A DNA stretch of 64,000 nt from an uncultured bacterium (GCA_949296425.1 CASFPN010000044.1:1-64000); one strand, 5' to 3'; shown: positions 17,344 to 26,276, counted from the first letter of the stretch. Notes: a model not told the origin generated them from the sequence alone. Program-made: numbers and translations.

Positions 17344-17845
17344 CGAAAAAGTAGAAAATATACTTAATTCACAAATAAATAAGGAATTTTATTCGGCGTA
17401 TCTTTATCTTGCTATGTCTGCTTATTTTGATGAAATTGGCCTTTTTGGTTTTTCAAACTGGACAAAAGTTCAGGCAAAGGAAGAAATGGATCACGGAATG
17501 ATTTTGTTTGACTATATAATAGAGCGTGACGGCAAAGTTAAATTAGAGCAAATTGATGCACCGCAAAGAAATTTTCAAAATCCGCTTCAAGTATTTGAAA
17601 AAATATTAGAACATGAAAAATTTGTTACAGACAGCATAAATTGTGTTGCATCATTAAGTGAAGATGAGTGCGACCTGGCAACACGTCATTTTATTAACTG
17701 GTACATATCTGAACAGGTTGAAGAAGAAGCAAATGCACGGGATGTTATTACTAAATTAAAAATGTTCGGTGATGAAAAAGCTTCGTTATACCATCTTGAT
17801 CAGGATTTATCAAAGCGAGAATATAAAGCTCATTCTTACAAGTAG
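17336..17845 (+). CDS. bacterial non-heme ferritin
   Basis: Iron storage protein: oxidises Fe(II) at a di-iron site and stores it as a ferrihydrite core in a 24-mer. The four-helix sequence keeps the ferroxidase ligands: Glu in NKEFYSAYLYLAMS, ExxH in AKEEMDHGMIL, Glu in EHEKFV, and Glu/Gln in ISEQVEEEANA. The GTG start at 17336 follows GGGAGGG by 5 nt and overlaps the desulfoferrodoxin stop by 8 bp. 169 residues, standard. A strong terminator follows. Confidence 0.93.
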   Translation: MINEKVENILNSQINKEFYSAYLYLAMSAYFDEIGLFGFSNWTKVQAKEEMDHGMILFDYIIERDGKVKLEQIDAPQRNFQNPLQVFEKILEHEKFVTDSINCVASLSEDECDLATRHFINWYISEQVEEEANARDVITKLKMFGDEKASLYHLDQDLSKREYKAHSYK

Positions 17846-17859
17846 CTTTAATAAAAAGG

Positions 17860-17888
17860 GCGGGAAAATTAAAATTTCCCGCTTTTTT
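17860..17888 (+). terminator. intrinsic terminator of desulfoferrodoxin-ferritin operon
   Basis: GCGGGAAA, 7-nt loop, TTTCCCGC followed by TTTTTT. Confidence 0.9.
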
Positions 17889-17912
17889 AATTATTTCAAT
17901 TTTGTAAACAAT

Positions 17913-17941
17913 TTGTCCGAAATAAAAAAATAGCTTATCAT
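17913..17941 (+). promoter_or_regulatory. promoter of the two-component operon, leaderless arrangement
   Basis: TTGTCC (17913-17918), 17-nt spacer, TATCAT (17936-17941), then 6 nt to ATG 17948. No ribosome site. Confidence 0.55.
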
Positions 17942-17947
17942 ATAAGT

Positions 17948-19552
17948 ATGAAAAGCGGTAAAATTATTGTAGTAGATGATGAAAAAATAGTTACCTCAGC
18001 ATTTAAAGCTTTATTTAAAGTTGAGGGGTATTCTGATATACATTTGTTCAATACCCCGAAAAAAGCCCTGGAGTTTTTATGCGGAAACGTTCCGGATTTG
18101 ATTATTTCTGATTTTATTATGCCTGAAATGAATGGTTTGGAGTTTTTAAAAGAGGCTAAAAAACTTTACCCTGAAGTTAGTATGATTTTGCTGACAGGTT
18201 ATGCTGATAAAGAAAACGCTATAAAGGCAATCAATGAAATAGGACTTTATAAGTATATTGAAAAACCATGGGATAATGATGATCTTCTTATGAATATTAA
18301 AAACGGGATAGAAAGAAGTCATTTGCTCAGTAACTTGAGAGATAAAATTAATGAGCTTGAGAAGGCTAAAATAAAGCTTGAAGATTACTCGCAAAATCTT
18401 GAAAAACTTGTAGCCGAAAGAACTTCTGATTTGACAGAAGCCAATAAAAAACTTTCGGGTATAATCAATTATTGTGCGGATGGGATTATAATTGTCGATG
18501 GTGAAGGCAATATTCTTCAAGTAAACCCTGCCTGCGAAAATATGGTAGGGTTGTCTGAAAAATCTCTGTGCAAGAAAAAATTTCAGGAGATCGCTTATTC
18601 AAACATAAAAGAATTAAACTCTGCAAAGGGCAACAAATCCGGAGAAATTTTCGGACTCGGAAGCGATAAATCCGAAGTCCTTCTTCGTGATTACTATGTT
18701 GTAAATTCCCTAAGCGGCGAGCATACCCCTGTTGAAATAAGTTTTGCTGCTATTTCATATGACAGTGAAAATAATTTTGACAAGTTTGTCGGCGTAATCA
18801 GAGATGTAAGTGTTCAAAAAGAAACTGAGCGTTTGAGAGATGATTTTATTGCTACTTTGACGCATGATATGAGAACTCCGCTTCTTGCAGCTATTCAAAC
18901 TTTAAGATTCTTCCTTGAAGGTGCTATCGGAAATCTTGAAGAAAAGCAAAAAATTCTTTTATCAACAATGCTGCAAAGCAATGAAGATTTGTTAGGACTT
19001 GTAAATGCACTTCTGGAAGTTTATAGATTTGAGAGCGGTAAATTGTCTTTATGCAAAACAGCTTTTCCGGCAAAAGAGCTGGTTGAGCAGTGTTATTCCG
19101 AACTCAAACCGCTTGCGGATAAAAAAGATTTAAAATTTATCGTAACATTTGATTTACCTGATGGTTTACATATTCTGGCTGACAGAGCCGAGATAAAAAG
19201 AGTAATAACAAATCTTTGCGGCAATGCCGTTAATTATACCAACAAAGGCGGTGAAATAAAAGTTCTGGCAAAAGCACAAAACGGTGATTTTATATTTTCC
19301 GTCAGTGATAACGGAAACGGTATCCCCCAGGCGGATATTCCAAATTTATTTAAAAGATTTTCACAAGGGACGACAAGAAAACGTTCTACCGGAACAGGCC
19401 TTGGTTTATACTTATCGCGTCAGATTATTGAAGCTCATAACGGTAAAATTTGGGTAGACAGCAAACTTGATAAAGGAAGTGAATTTACATTTCTCTTAAC
19501 AAATGTGGTTACCGATGGTAAAGTTAAAGAAAGACAGGTTTCTAATGGCTAA
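17948..19552 (+). CDS. hybrid receiver-PAS-histidine kinase
   Basis: 534 soluble residues. An N-terminal receiver domain (VDDEKIV; phospho-Asp in LIISDFIMPEMNG, about residue 56; switch Thr in ILLTGYAD; Lys in IEKPW) is followed by a coiled coil (about 120-160). Then come a PAS domain (DGIIIVDGEGNILQVNPA), HisKA with His in FIATLTHDMRTPLLAAI, and HATPase (NLCGNAVNYTNKGG, VSDNGNGIP, GTGLGLYLSRQ). A receiver placed first suggests the kinase is itself controlled by an upstream kinase, a phosphorelay. It overlaps the LuxR-type regulator start by 8 bp, so that regulator is the probable target. Confidence 0.92.
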   Translation: MKSGKIIVVDDEKIVTSAFKALFKVEGYSDIHLFNTPKKALEFLCGNVPDLIISDFIMPEMNGLEFLKEAKKLYPEVSMILLTGYADKENAIKAINEIGLYKYIEKPWDNDDLLMNIKNGIERSHLLSNLRDKINELEKAKIKLEDYSQNLEKLVAERTSDLTEANKKLSGIINYCADGIIIVDGEGNILQVNPACENMVGLSEKSLCKKKFQEIAYSNIKELNSAKGNKSGEIFGLGSDKSEVLLRDYYVVNSLSGEHTPVEISFAAISYDSENNFDKFVGVIRDVSVQKETERLRDDFIATLTHDMRTPLLAAIQTLRFFLEGAIGNLEEKQKILLSTMLQSNEDLLGLVNALLEVYRFESGKLSLCKTAFPAKELVEQCYSELKPLADKKDLKFIVTFDLPDGLHILADRAEIKRVITNLCGNAVNYTNKGGEIKVLAKAQNGDFIFSVSDNGNGIPQADIPNLFKRFSQGTTRKRSTGTGLGLYLSRQIIEAHNGKIWVDSKLDKGSEFTFLLTNVVTDGKVKERQVSNG

Positions 19553-20219
19553 AAATATAAAGGTTTTAATTGTTGAAGATCATGATATGGCTCGTATGGG
19601 GCTATCTGTTATATTGAGTGCTAATCCTAGTATTGAAATTTCAGATATGTGCGCCGACGGTTTGGACGGAGTGGAAAAGGCTCTTGCCGAAAAACCTGAT
19701 GTTGTTATTATGGATATTGGTCTTCCGACAATTGACGGTATTGAAGCAACTAAACGTATCAAGGGAGCAAATCCGGATATTAAGGTTCTTATGTATACTT
19801 CAAGAGAAAGCGAAGATGATATATTTGATTCTTTTCAGGCAGGTGCCGACGGTTATATTACAAAAGGTGCAACATCAGAACAAACCGTTGGTGCTGTTAA
19901 AGCCGTATCAGAAGGTGCAGGCTGGCTTGATCCCGCTATTGCAAAAGTTGTTCTTTCAAATATTCGAAGAAACAATGAATACACTGAAAAAAGAGGAGAA
20001 ATTAATTATAAGCTCGGGAAAAATTTATACGGATTGACTGAACGTGAAATGGAAGTTCTCGCATTAATTGTTGACGGGCTTACAAATCCGCAGATTGCAG
20101 AAAGGCTTGTTATTACTATTTCTACCACAAAAACTCATGTACACAGCATTTTGCAAAAATTATATGTAAACTCCCGTTCAAAAGCTATTTCTATGGCTAT
20201 GAAGGAAGGTCTGGTATAG
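19545..20219 (+). CDS. NarL/FixJ-type response regulator
   Basis: 224 residues. The receiver domain has acidic pocket VEDHD, phospho-Asp in VVIMDIGLPTIDG and Lys in DGYITKGAT. The LuxR-type helix-turn-helix is GLTEREMEVLALIVDGLTNPQIAERLVITISTTKTHVHSILQKL, given here as the region 165-207. ATG 19545 lies inside the kinase 3' end, indicating translational coupling. It probably activates or represses transcription on phosphorylation by the upstream kinase. The next gene begins one nucleotide after its stop and may be a target or auxiliary. Confidence 0.93.
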   Translation: MAKNIKVLIVEDHDMARMGLSVILSANPSIEISDMCADGLDGVEKALAEKPDVVIMDIGLPTIDGIEATKRIKGANPDIKVLMYTSRESEDDIFDSFQAGADGYITKGATSEQTVGAVKAVSEGAGWLDPAIAKVVLSNIRRNNEYTEKRGEINYKLGKNLYGLTEREMEVLALIVDGLTNPQIAERLVITISTTKTHVHSILQKLYVNSRSKAISMAMKEGLV

Positions 20220-20220
20220 T

Positions 20221-21606
20221 GTGATTTATGCATTACTTGCAATTGCTGCAGCTTTTTGTGCATATATTCAATGGGGCGATGAAATTCCAATGCCGAATTT
20301 TGATGATCTTAACCAAAAAGAGGCAAAGCATATACACAATGTAAATAAAAGAGCTGAAAAAGAAAAATTTGAGCGTACAAAGTTAAACAGACACCCTTCG
20401 GGATTTATGACTGTCGAAGAATATGAACTGCTTTCCACTCCTAAAGACAGAATGAGCGTTGATGTTGAAGTGCCTAAAATACCTACTCCGGCTGATATGG
20501 TTTATGTTCCCCAGCCGGAATACAGAATTTCTAAATATAATAACCCTCCCGGTGTTTCGGAAATATCTTTGACAAAAACATTTTATAAAAAACGGCAGCA
20601 AAATGCACAGGGTATTGTTTCTCCGGATTTTACAAAATTGGTGTATCCTTCTGTTTATTATTATCCAGACAGCGCGTCTACTGCCTGTGATTTGTTTGTA
20701 ATAAATCTTGAAGAAGCAAAGTCAAATTTGCATAAAATTCTTACTGCAAATGTTATACACAGACTTGCCGAACCTATTTTGTCTACTGATAAAAATATTG
20801 ATAACTATTTTACTTTCAGAACGCTTACTCCTGTCGATTTTTCAACTGACGGTACAAAACTTCTGGTAAAAGAAAAAATAGGCAATTCAAAAGACGGTAT
20901 CTGGAAAACTACTCCGATTGTTTATGATTTTACAAATAATGTTTCGTATAGTCTTGTAGAAGTAAGGGACGCTATTTCATATTACTGGGAAGAAAATAAA
21001 GGTCTAAATCTTGAGGATAAAAGGTGGGATGTTTATCCTCTAGGTTTTGCGGCTGATAATCCTGACTGGGTTATTGTAAATGCTTATGCCTATACCGGCG
21101 AAACACCTGTTAATCTCGGTACATGGACAGTAAGCTATAAAGGCGAACAGTCAAGACTTATTACTTTCAAAGCTGAAACAGTAAATATAAGTATGAACGG
21201 ATACAAGCTTGTAAAACAAGGCGTTGTATCACCTTCTGTCACGGAGCGGGAAAAAGAATATCTAAAACGTATTGAAGAAGCTAATGCTAAAAAGCAAAAA
21301 AAGGAAGACGAGGCTTATGTAAAAGATTTAGAAGCTTCTTACAAAGCAAAAATTAAAGAAATGGATAAAGAATTTAAAGAACAGCAAAAAGATTATAAAT
21401 TGCGTAAACGTATTCAAGGTTCGACCTCAGGAAACGAAGTTCTTATCAAATATAATGAGATAAAAGAAAAACAGGAGTTAAAAGAACAGCAAAAACTTGA
21501 AAAATTAAAACAAAAAGAGCTGCGTAGACTAGAAAAAGAAAATAATACAAATAACAATTCTCAATCAAGTTCAACAGAAAATACAAATACGCAGCAAGCA
21601 GATTAA
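20221..21606 (+). CDS. membrane-anchored protein, unknown function
   Basis: GTG start one base after the response-regulator stop. 461 residues: an N-terminal hydrophobic helix (MIYALLAIAAAFCAYIQWG, anchor or signal), then a beta-rich middle (about 90-330) with aromatic strands such as VSPDFTKLVYPSVYYYPDS and TWTVSYKGEQSRLITFKAE, which loosely recall beta-propeller-like extracytoplasmic modules. A highly charged coiled coil (about 340-440, KEYLKRIEEANAKKQKKEDEAY...) and an Asn/Ser/Thr-rich tail follow. No family recognised. Co-transcription with the kinase-regulator pair suggests an envelope function in that signalling pathway. Confidence 0.75.
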   Translation: MIYALLAIAAAFCAYIQWGDEIPMPNFDDLNQKEAKHIHNVNKRAEKEKFERTKLNRHPSGFMTVEEYELLSTPKDRMSVDVEVPKIPTPADMVYVPQPEYRISKYNNPPGVSEISLTKTFYKKRQQNAQGIVSPDFTKLVYPSVYYYPDSASTACDLFVINLEEAKSNLHKILTANVIHRLAEPILSTDKNIDNYFTFRTLTPVDFSTDGTKLLVKEKIGNSKDGIWKTTPIVYDFTNNVSYSLVEVRDAISYYWEENKGLNLEDKRWDVYPLGFAADNPDWVIVNAYAYTGETPVNLGTWTVSYKGEQSRLITFKAETVNISMNGYKLVKQGVVSPSVTEREKEYLKRIEEANAKKQKKEDEAYVKDLEASYKAKIKEMDKEFKEQQKDYKLRKRIQGSTSGNEVLIKYNEIKEKQELKEQQKLEKLKQKELRRLEKENNTNNNSQSSSTENTNTQQAD

Positions 21607-21851
21607 TTGTTTATGAGTTTTATTTTTTCATCTCTTGTAAGATGTTTTATCCTGAACTCTTCTTTCATTGCGTCTGATTTATTGTCAAATTCTTTTGAAT
21701 AAACTATTTTTACGGGTTTATTTGCTCGGGTATATTTTGCACCCTTCCCCTCACAGTGCAGGTGAAATCGTTTTTCTAAATTATCAGTGTACCCGCAGTA
21801 GAATGTATCATGTTCTGTAAGGAGAATATAAGTGAAATATTTTTTGCGCAT
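21603..21851 (-). CDS. GIY-YIG domain nuclease-like protein (UPF0213/YhbQ type)
   Basis: 82 residues consisting of a single GIY-YIG domain: YTYILLTEHDTFYCGYTDNLEKRFHLHCEGKGAKYTR includes the strand pair (here YILL ... YCGYT), catalytic Arg in LEKRFHLH, and the following ANKPVKIVYSKEF, plus the Glu-containing helix KEEFRIKHLT. It is the YhbQ-like stand-alone form of unknown biological role. ATG 21851 is preferred over the TTG six bases upstream. Its stop overlaps the opposing gene by 4 bp. Confidence 0.85.
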   Translation of the reverse strand: MRKKYFTYILLTEHDTFYCGYTDNLEKRFHLHCEGKGAKYTRANKPVKIVYSKEFDNKSDAMKEEFRIKHLTRDEKIKLINN

Positions 21852-21859
21852 AAACAATT

Positions 21860-21891
21860 TATAAATAAAAATGGCGGTTTATTGTACCGCC
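21860..21891 (-). terminator. intrinsic terminator on the minus strand
   Basis: Minus strand GGCGGT, 7-nt loop, ACCGCC then ATTTTTATTTAT. Located just after the Gly/Cys-tail peptide gene that ends at 21941. Confidence 0.7.
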
Positions 21892-21940
21892 GTTTAATGT
21901 ATTTCTTTTTCTTTATATCTTTTTTGCAACTAACTAAAAA

Positions 21941-22318
21941 CTAGCAAACTGACGAAAAACCGCCGCCACCGCCACAGGAACCGCCTGATGATGTTCCGCC
22001 TGAAAAACCGCTGCATGATGCAGAAGCTGTACTTCCGCTTGAAAATCCTGAACTTGAAGAAAGCGTGGATACTGCATTTGCAAAACTGCTTAAAAATCCG
22101 CCTGTATATGCAACAGTTTCTCCTGAATCAGAATACTGGGAATAATCAACAGCAAAAGGATTATTTGTTGAAAATTCGTCATAAGAATTTGTTTCAAATA
22201 GACTGTGGAATACATTATTCATTGCAAGCGAACCAGCTGTTTCTACAGATTCCGCCGGCTTTGCACTTCTTATATTGTTTGTTCTTTCATCGGATGATTT
22301 GGCTAAAATACCGTTCAT
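21941..22318 (-). CDS. small protein with Gly/Ser/Cys-rich C-terminal tail
   Basis: 125 residues. The N-terminus is polar without a signal peptide, the middle is Ser/Tyr/Asn-rich, and from about residue 85 the composition becomes almost only Ser, Gly, Ala and Cys, ending SCGGGGGFSSVC. Such a Cys-Gly5 tail with spaced cysteines (SCSG, GSCGG, SVC) recalls precursors of secreted or modified peptides, and Gly-rich surface proteins. No maturation enzyme is adjacent (the GIY-YIG gene and an AMIN protein flank it). It has its own terminator downstream. Function unknown. Confidence 0.65.
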   Translation of the reverse strand: MNGILAKSSDERTNNIRSAKPAESVETAGSLAMNNVFHSLFETNSYDEFSTNNPFAVDYSQYSDSGETVAYTGGFLSSFANAVSTLSSSSGFSSGSTASASCSGFSGGTSSGGSCGGGGGFSSVC

Positions 22319-22509
22319 ATTTCAAACTCCTCATTCTCGTGTCTTACATTTATATAAACAAAAATTTTTTTGTTCAATTTCGGCATGTACTTCTTTTGTT
22401 ACATTACTTAATAAATATATCAATCTTATGGTTTATATACTTAAAACTCCCGATTGATGCATATTTACGAAAGTTACAGTAATGTATAAATGTAGAGGAT
22501 TAAAAGGAT

Positions 22510-23133
22510 ATGTTGAAAAAGATTATTCTTACATTACTTATTATGACTGGTATGTCAGCTTATGCTGCAGACAATTTTCTAAATTCAGTTGTTATTGATA
22601 ATGCTGACGGGCAGACTAATGTCATCTTACGATCTGATAAGCTTACAAAAGTTCGTAAAGAAGTTGAATCTTCTGACCGTATTATTCTTTATATGAGTGC
22701 AATTGAGCAGTCACCTGATATAAATACTCTGTACAAAAACGCTACAAATGTAAACGGTGTTGCTGTTCAAAGTCTTGGAAATAACGATTTAAAGATATAT
22801 TTGGATGCAAAAGGAATTTCAAAGGCAAATATTGTATTAGAAACACCTGATTCATCTCCTATTACCATTGTAAATAGCAATAATGATGAAAAAGTTGTCT
22901 GGAGTATTATTTCTCTTGTAATTTTATTTGCTGCTATGCGTTCTGCTAAAAAACAGGTAAAACCCAAAAGTCATGATGAGCTAATTAAAGAAAGAGAGAT
23001 GGCATTATACCGTAATTTTCAGAAAGAAGTAGATTTGATGCCGAGTATGAATTATAAATTAAAAAGTTATAAAAAGCACGTTTTAAAGGGAGAAACTTTA
23101 AGATATTACAATAATAATCTGACTAAAGTTTAA
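22510..23133 (+). CDS. AMIN-domain envelope protein with one TM helix
   Basis: Signal peptide MLKKIILTLLIMTGMSAYAADN (cleavage after AYA). Residues 25-125 read as an AMIN-like domain: paired strands (NVILRSDKLTKVRKEVES then DRIILYMSAIE, and NDLKIYLDAKGISKANIVLE), the fold that targets PilQ secretins and amidases to peptidoglycan. A single hydrophobic helix (VVWSIISLVILFAAM, about 133-150) is followed by a basic cytoplasmic tail. The AAAAGGAT ribosome site precedes ATG 22510. It possibly anchors pilus or envelope machinery; assignment of the domain is by pattern and moderately sure. Confidence 0.72.
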   Translation: MLKKIILTLLIMTGMSAYAADNFLNSVVIDNADGQTNVILRSDKLTKVRKEVESSDRIILYMSAIEQSPDINTLYKNATNVNGVAVQSLGNNDLKIYLDAKGISKANIVLETPDSSPITIVNSNNDEKVVWSIISLVILFAAMRSAKKQVKPKSHDELIKEREMALYRNFQKEVDLMPSMNYKLKSYKKHVLKGETLRYYNNNLTKV

Positions 23134-23168
23134 TTTAATCTACTCATAGTCTTCCTGCACATAACAAA

Positions 23169-24281
23169 TTACTTGTGTTTATCAATAATTTGTTCTATCT
23201 TTGCCGCTGATTTTCCATCACCGTAAGGATTTTGTGCTTTCAAACGAGTTTCTTCCCTTGTATGTGAGAGAATTTTTTCACTGTAAGAAATAATTTTTTC
23301 ATAATCCGCACCCACCAACACTGAAACTCCAGCGTCAATACCTTCCTGACGTTCTGTTTCATAACGCATGACAAGTGTCGGGCACCCGAATGAAGGAGCT
23401 TCTTCCTGTATACCTCCGGAATCTGTCAAAATTAATTTGGCATTTTTCATCAGATACACAAGATAAGGATAATCAAGAGGCTTTAACAATTTAACGTTAT
23501 TATACTTTTCAAGCCTGTTGTGAACTTTATCTTTGACATTGGGATTCGGATGAACGGGAATTACAAATTTATGATCCGAATATTTTTTAACAAGATGTTC
23601 TATAGCGTTGAGTATTCTGTCAATCCGTTCTCCGTGATTTTCACGTCTGTGAACAGTAATCAAAACCAATTTATCATCTACCGTAATTCCTGAATTGTCA
23701 AAATATTTTTTTGCACTATTTAATGTATCCTCTGAAAGACAGAAAAGTGCGTCAATAACTGTGTTACCAACAACAAAAATTTTGTTATTATCTATATCTT
23801 CTTTTAGAAGTGCCTGCCTGTTTTTTTCAGTCGGTGCAAAATTAAGTTCTGCAACTCTTGATGTCATTTGCCGCATAACTTCTTCGGGAAACGGTTCATA
23901 TATATCGTATGAGCGAAGTCCGGCTTCTATGTGGTAAACAGGAATTTTTCTGTAAAAACTTGCAAGAGCTCCGCATAGAACTGTCATTGTATCCCCCTGA
24001 ACAACAGTAGCATCAATCTTATTGCTCTCAAATATTTTATCCAAAGCAGATAAAATTCTTGTTTGTACTTCTAAAAGTGATTGATCAGGACGCATACAAT
24101 CAAGATTAATATCAGCTTTTAAATTGAAATAAGACAGAGTTTGATTTGAGAGTTCTTTTTGCTGCTCAGTATTACAAATTATAACGTTATATTTATCAGG
24201 ATATTTTTTAAGCTCTATAATAACAGGGGCAAGTTTTATAACTTCCGGCCTTGTTCCGAATACAAATAATATATTTTTCAT
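23169..24281 (-). CDS. wecB: UDP-N-acetylglucosamine 2-epimerase (non-hydrolysing)
   Basis: Interconverts UDP-GlcNAc and UDP-ManNAc for surface polysaccharide synthesis. 370 residues with the family landmarks FGTRPEVIKLAPV, VQGDTMTVLCGA, HIEAGLRSYDIYEPFPEE, TVHRRENHGERI and TDSGGIQEEAPSFGCP. I use ATG 24281 (MKNILFVFGTRPE), not a start upstream, because a TTGCAT-17-TAAACT promoter ends 7 nt before this ATG, making the mRNA leaderless. Confidence 0.95.
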   Translation of the reverse strand: MKNILFVFGTRPEVIKLAPVIIELKKYPDKYNVIICNTEQQKELSNQTLSYFNLKADINLDCMRPDQSLLEVQTRILSALDKIFESNKIDATVVQGDTMTVLCGALASFYRKIPVYHIEAGLRSYDIYEPFPEEVMRQMTSRVAELNFAPTEKNRQALLKEDIDNNKIFVVGNTVIDALFCLSEDTLNSAKKYFDNSGITVDDKLVLITVHRRENHGERIDRILNAIEHLVKKYSDHKFVIPVHPNPNVKDKVHNRLEKYNNVKLLKPLDYPYLVYLMKNAKLILTDSGGIQEEAPSFGCPTLVMRYETERQEGIDAGVSVLVGADYEKIISYSEKILSHTREETRLKAQNPYGDGKSAAKIEQIIDKHK

Positions 24282-24288
24282 ACTGAAC

Positions 24289-24317
24289 AGTTTAATATAA
24301 AAATTTTTCTTATGCAA
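24289..24317 (-). promoter_or_regulatory. wecB promoter, leaderless arrangement
   Basis: Minus strand TTGCAT (24317-24312), 17-nt spacer, TAAACT (24294-24289), 7 nt to ATG 24281. Confidence 0.55.
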
Positions 24318-24399
24318 TTGTACAATTTGTTTATAGGCTGTCACGGGGATTTATATTTAAATAAATCTCTATATAATGTAGTGAAAAAGGAGATAAATT

Positions 24400-24630
24400 A
24401 TGTTTGACCTTTATATTCTTGAAACGTGTCCGTTTTGCAGAAAAGTTATGAATTACTTTGACGAAAATAGTATAATTTACAATAAAAAAAATATTTCAGA
24501 TAAAAAAAATCGTGAAGAACTCATAAAACTTGGCGGATATGAACAGGTTCCTTTTTTACATGATACCGATAACAATAAAATAATGTATGAGTCAAATGAT
24601 ATTATTAAATATGCAGCGAGTAGGGTTTAG
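24400..24630 (+). CDS. glutaredoxin-like protein
   Basis: 76 residues of thioredoxin fold: active site ETCPFCRKVMNYF (CPFC) near residue 9, cis-Pro region QVPFLHD, and the C-terminal helix YESNDIIKYAAS. A one-domain glutaredoxin or GST-N-like disulfide reductase, cytoplasmic. AAGGAG stands 7 nt before ATG. The following gene (hybrid-cluster-like protein) starts 3 nt after its stop, so the two are expressed together, suggesting a shared redox role. Confidence 0.9.
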   Translation: MFDLYILETCPFCRKVMNYFDENSIIYNKKNISDKKNREELIKLGGYEQVPFLHDTDNNKIMYESNDIIKYAASRV

Positions 24631-24633
24631 TTT

Positions 24634-26214
24634 ATGTTTTATAAATCATCAAATAATTTTGAATATAACGACTGTATTGCACGTGGAGCATGTTCTGTTT
24701 CGCCTGCAGTATCATCTATTCATGAGGTAATGCTTATTCTGCTTAGGCAGGTAGCATACTATCTTTTGAAATTAAAAAATTACGGCATTACAAAAGAAGA
24801 AATTGTAAGAGAATTAATTTATCAAGTAGCCTTTATTGACGCTGCAAAAGATTTTTCAGAAGTGCAAATATTAACCATTTTTTCAAAACATTACAGAAAT
24901 CTTATTGAATTACGAAAAGAATATCTACAAACCTGCAAATCACATGAAGACCAATGCCATGACATAAGGCATTTATTAAAATTTTCGTCTAAAACCAGCT
25001 TGTCCTACATTATGAAAAAGGGAGACAAGGAATTTATTAATAAGTATAAAAAGTTGAGCAGTTCACAAAAAACAGGTGCTGAGATTCTTTCTGCAATAAT
25101 GAAAAGTGTTTGCGTTAATTTGATTCGGCTCTATGAGTTTGAATGTTCATGTGAATTTGCTTCAGATAATGTTTTAGAAGCATTAAATATTTTTAACTCA
25201 ACAAAGATTTACACTGATACAATAACTAAATATACAGAAATACTTTCTAAAATTGATATAGAGCTATTGAAAATGCTAAAACAGGCCCAGGAAAATACTT
25301 TCGGCGCAATAGCTGAAGTATCCGTATCAACTTCAACAATTCCCAATAAAGCTATTTTAGTTTCAGGTTCAAATTTAAAAGATTTAAAAAATGTTCTTGA
25401 ATATGTTAAAAACACTGAAATTGACGTTTATACTAACGGTAATTTGCTGATTGCACATGCATATCCGCATTTAAAATCTTACAAAAATTTAAAAGGACAT
25501 TTCGGTTCAGGCACATTTAGTACAATACTTGATTTTGCTACATTTCCTGGAGCAATACTTCTTACCAAAAATGAAGCGCAAAACATTGAATATTTATATA
25601 GAGGCAGATTATTTACGACTGATGATATAGCACCGAAAGGTGTTGTAAAAATTGTTGATAACAATTTTTCGCCTCTTGTAGATTCTGCATTACAGGCAAA
25701 AGGTTTTGCAAAAGGCCAAAACAGAGAAAGTATTACAATAGGCATTGACATGCAAGAACTTGAAAAATTTATAAATAAGATTAATTCAGCTGACTATGAA
25801 AAATTATTAATTATCGGAAATTCGAATTTGAGTTTGAATATAAATGATTATTTAAAAAAATTATTTTCAATAATTCCTGATAACTGGTATGCAATAAGTT
25901 TCTCTTATAATCCTGAACTTGATAATGTTTTTAGTATAAATCTTTGTAATGATTACGCGCAGATATATGGTGTCCTTCAAAAGTTATTTGAAAAAATTCC
26001 CTATGATTCAAACAAACTTGTCTTCTTTTTTACTAAGTGCGATATAAATTCATTTTCAGGTATAATAAATCTTAAAAATGAAGGCGTGAAAAACATTTTT
26101 CTTTCTGATTGTCCTCCAATGCTAATAAATCCATCCGTATTATCCGCCTTCAATAAAGAATACAAAATAAAACAAATCAGCACACCAGACTCTGACTTGA
26201 AAATTTTGGATTAA
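24634..26214 (+). CDS. hybrid-cluster (prismane)-like protein lacking most cluster ligands
   Basis: 526 residues. The region 240-340 closely follows hydroxylamine reductase/HCP (LKDLKNVLEYVKNTEIDVYTNGNL, AHAYPHLKSYKNLKGHFG, FATFPGAILLTKN, YRGRLFTTDDIAPKGV), so the fold is confident. Ligand positions are altered: the canonical YTHGEM is YTNGNL (His and Glu both Asn, about 266-271), TTNC is TKNE (311-314), and the GGCDG and LACGK motifs read IGNSN and ISFSY; only a Cys in NLCND remains. The N-terminus (YNDCIARGACSVSP) keeps two Cys, not the usual four-Cys cluster. It is therefore unlikely to hold the Fe4S2O2 cluster. Co-transcribed with the glutaredoxin gene. Similar altered HCP-family proteins seem to exist in anaerobes, but I cannot name a function. 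Confidence 0.8.
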   Translation: MFYKSSNNFEYNDCIARGACSVSPAVSSIHEVMLILLRQVAYYLLKLKNYGITKEEIVRELIYQVAFIDAAKDFSEVQILTIFSKHYRNLIELRKEYLQTCKSHEDQCHDIRHLLKFSSKTSLSYIMKKGDKEFINKYKKLSSSQKTGAEILSAIMKSVCVNLIRLYEFECSCEFASDNVLEALNIFNSTKIYTDTITKYTEILSKIDIELLKMLKQAQENTFGAIAEVSVSTSTIPNKAILVSGSNLKDLKNVLEYVKNTEIDVYTNGNLLIAHAYPHLKSYKNLKGHFGSGTFSTILDFATFPGAILLTKNEAQNIEYLYRGRLFTTDDIAPKGVVKIVDNNFSPLVDSALQAKGFAKGQNRESITIGIDMQELEKFINKINSADYEKLLIIGNSNLSLNINDYLKKLFSIIPDNWYAISFSYNPELDNVFSINLCNDYAQIYGVLQKLFEKIPYDSNKLVFFFTKCDINSFSGIINLKNEGVKNIFLSDCPPMLINPSVLSAFNKEYKIKQISTPDSDLKILD

Positions 26215-26217
26215 CAA

Positions 26218-26244
26218 ACAGGGAACCTTTAAAAGATTCCCTGT
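26218..26244. terminator. bidirectional terminator-like hairpin
   Basis: ACAGGGAA, 11-nt loop, TTCCCTGT, between the convergent HCP-like gene and rpsG. T-runs are weak on both sides. Confidence 0.5.
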
Positions 26245-26276
26245 TGTATAAGATATATTTAAAGTTTAGATTTAAA

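Noticed and set aside
22275-22482. Plus-strand frames opposite and after the Gly/Cys-tail gene
   Set aside because: Shadows; unusual composition and no ribosome site.
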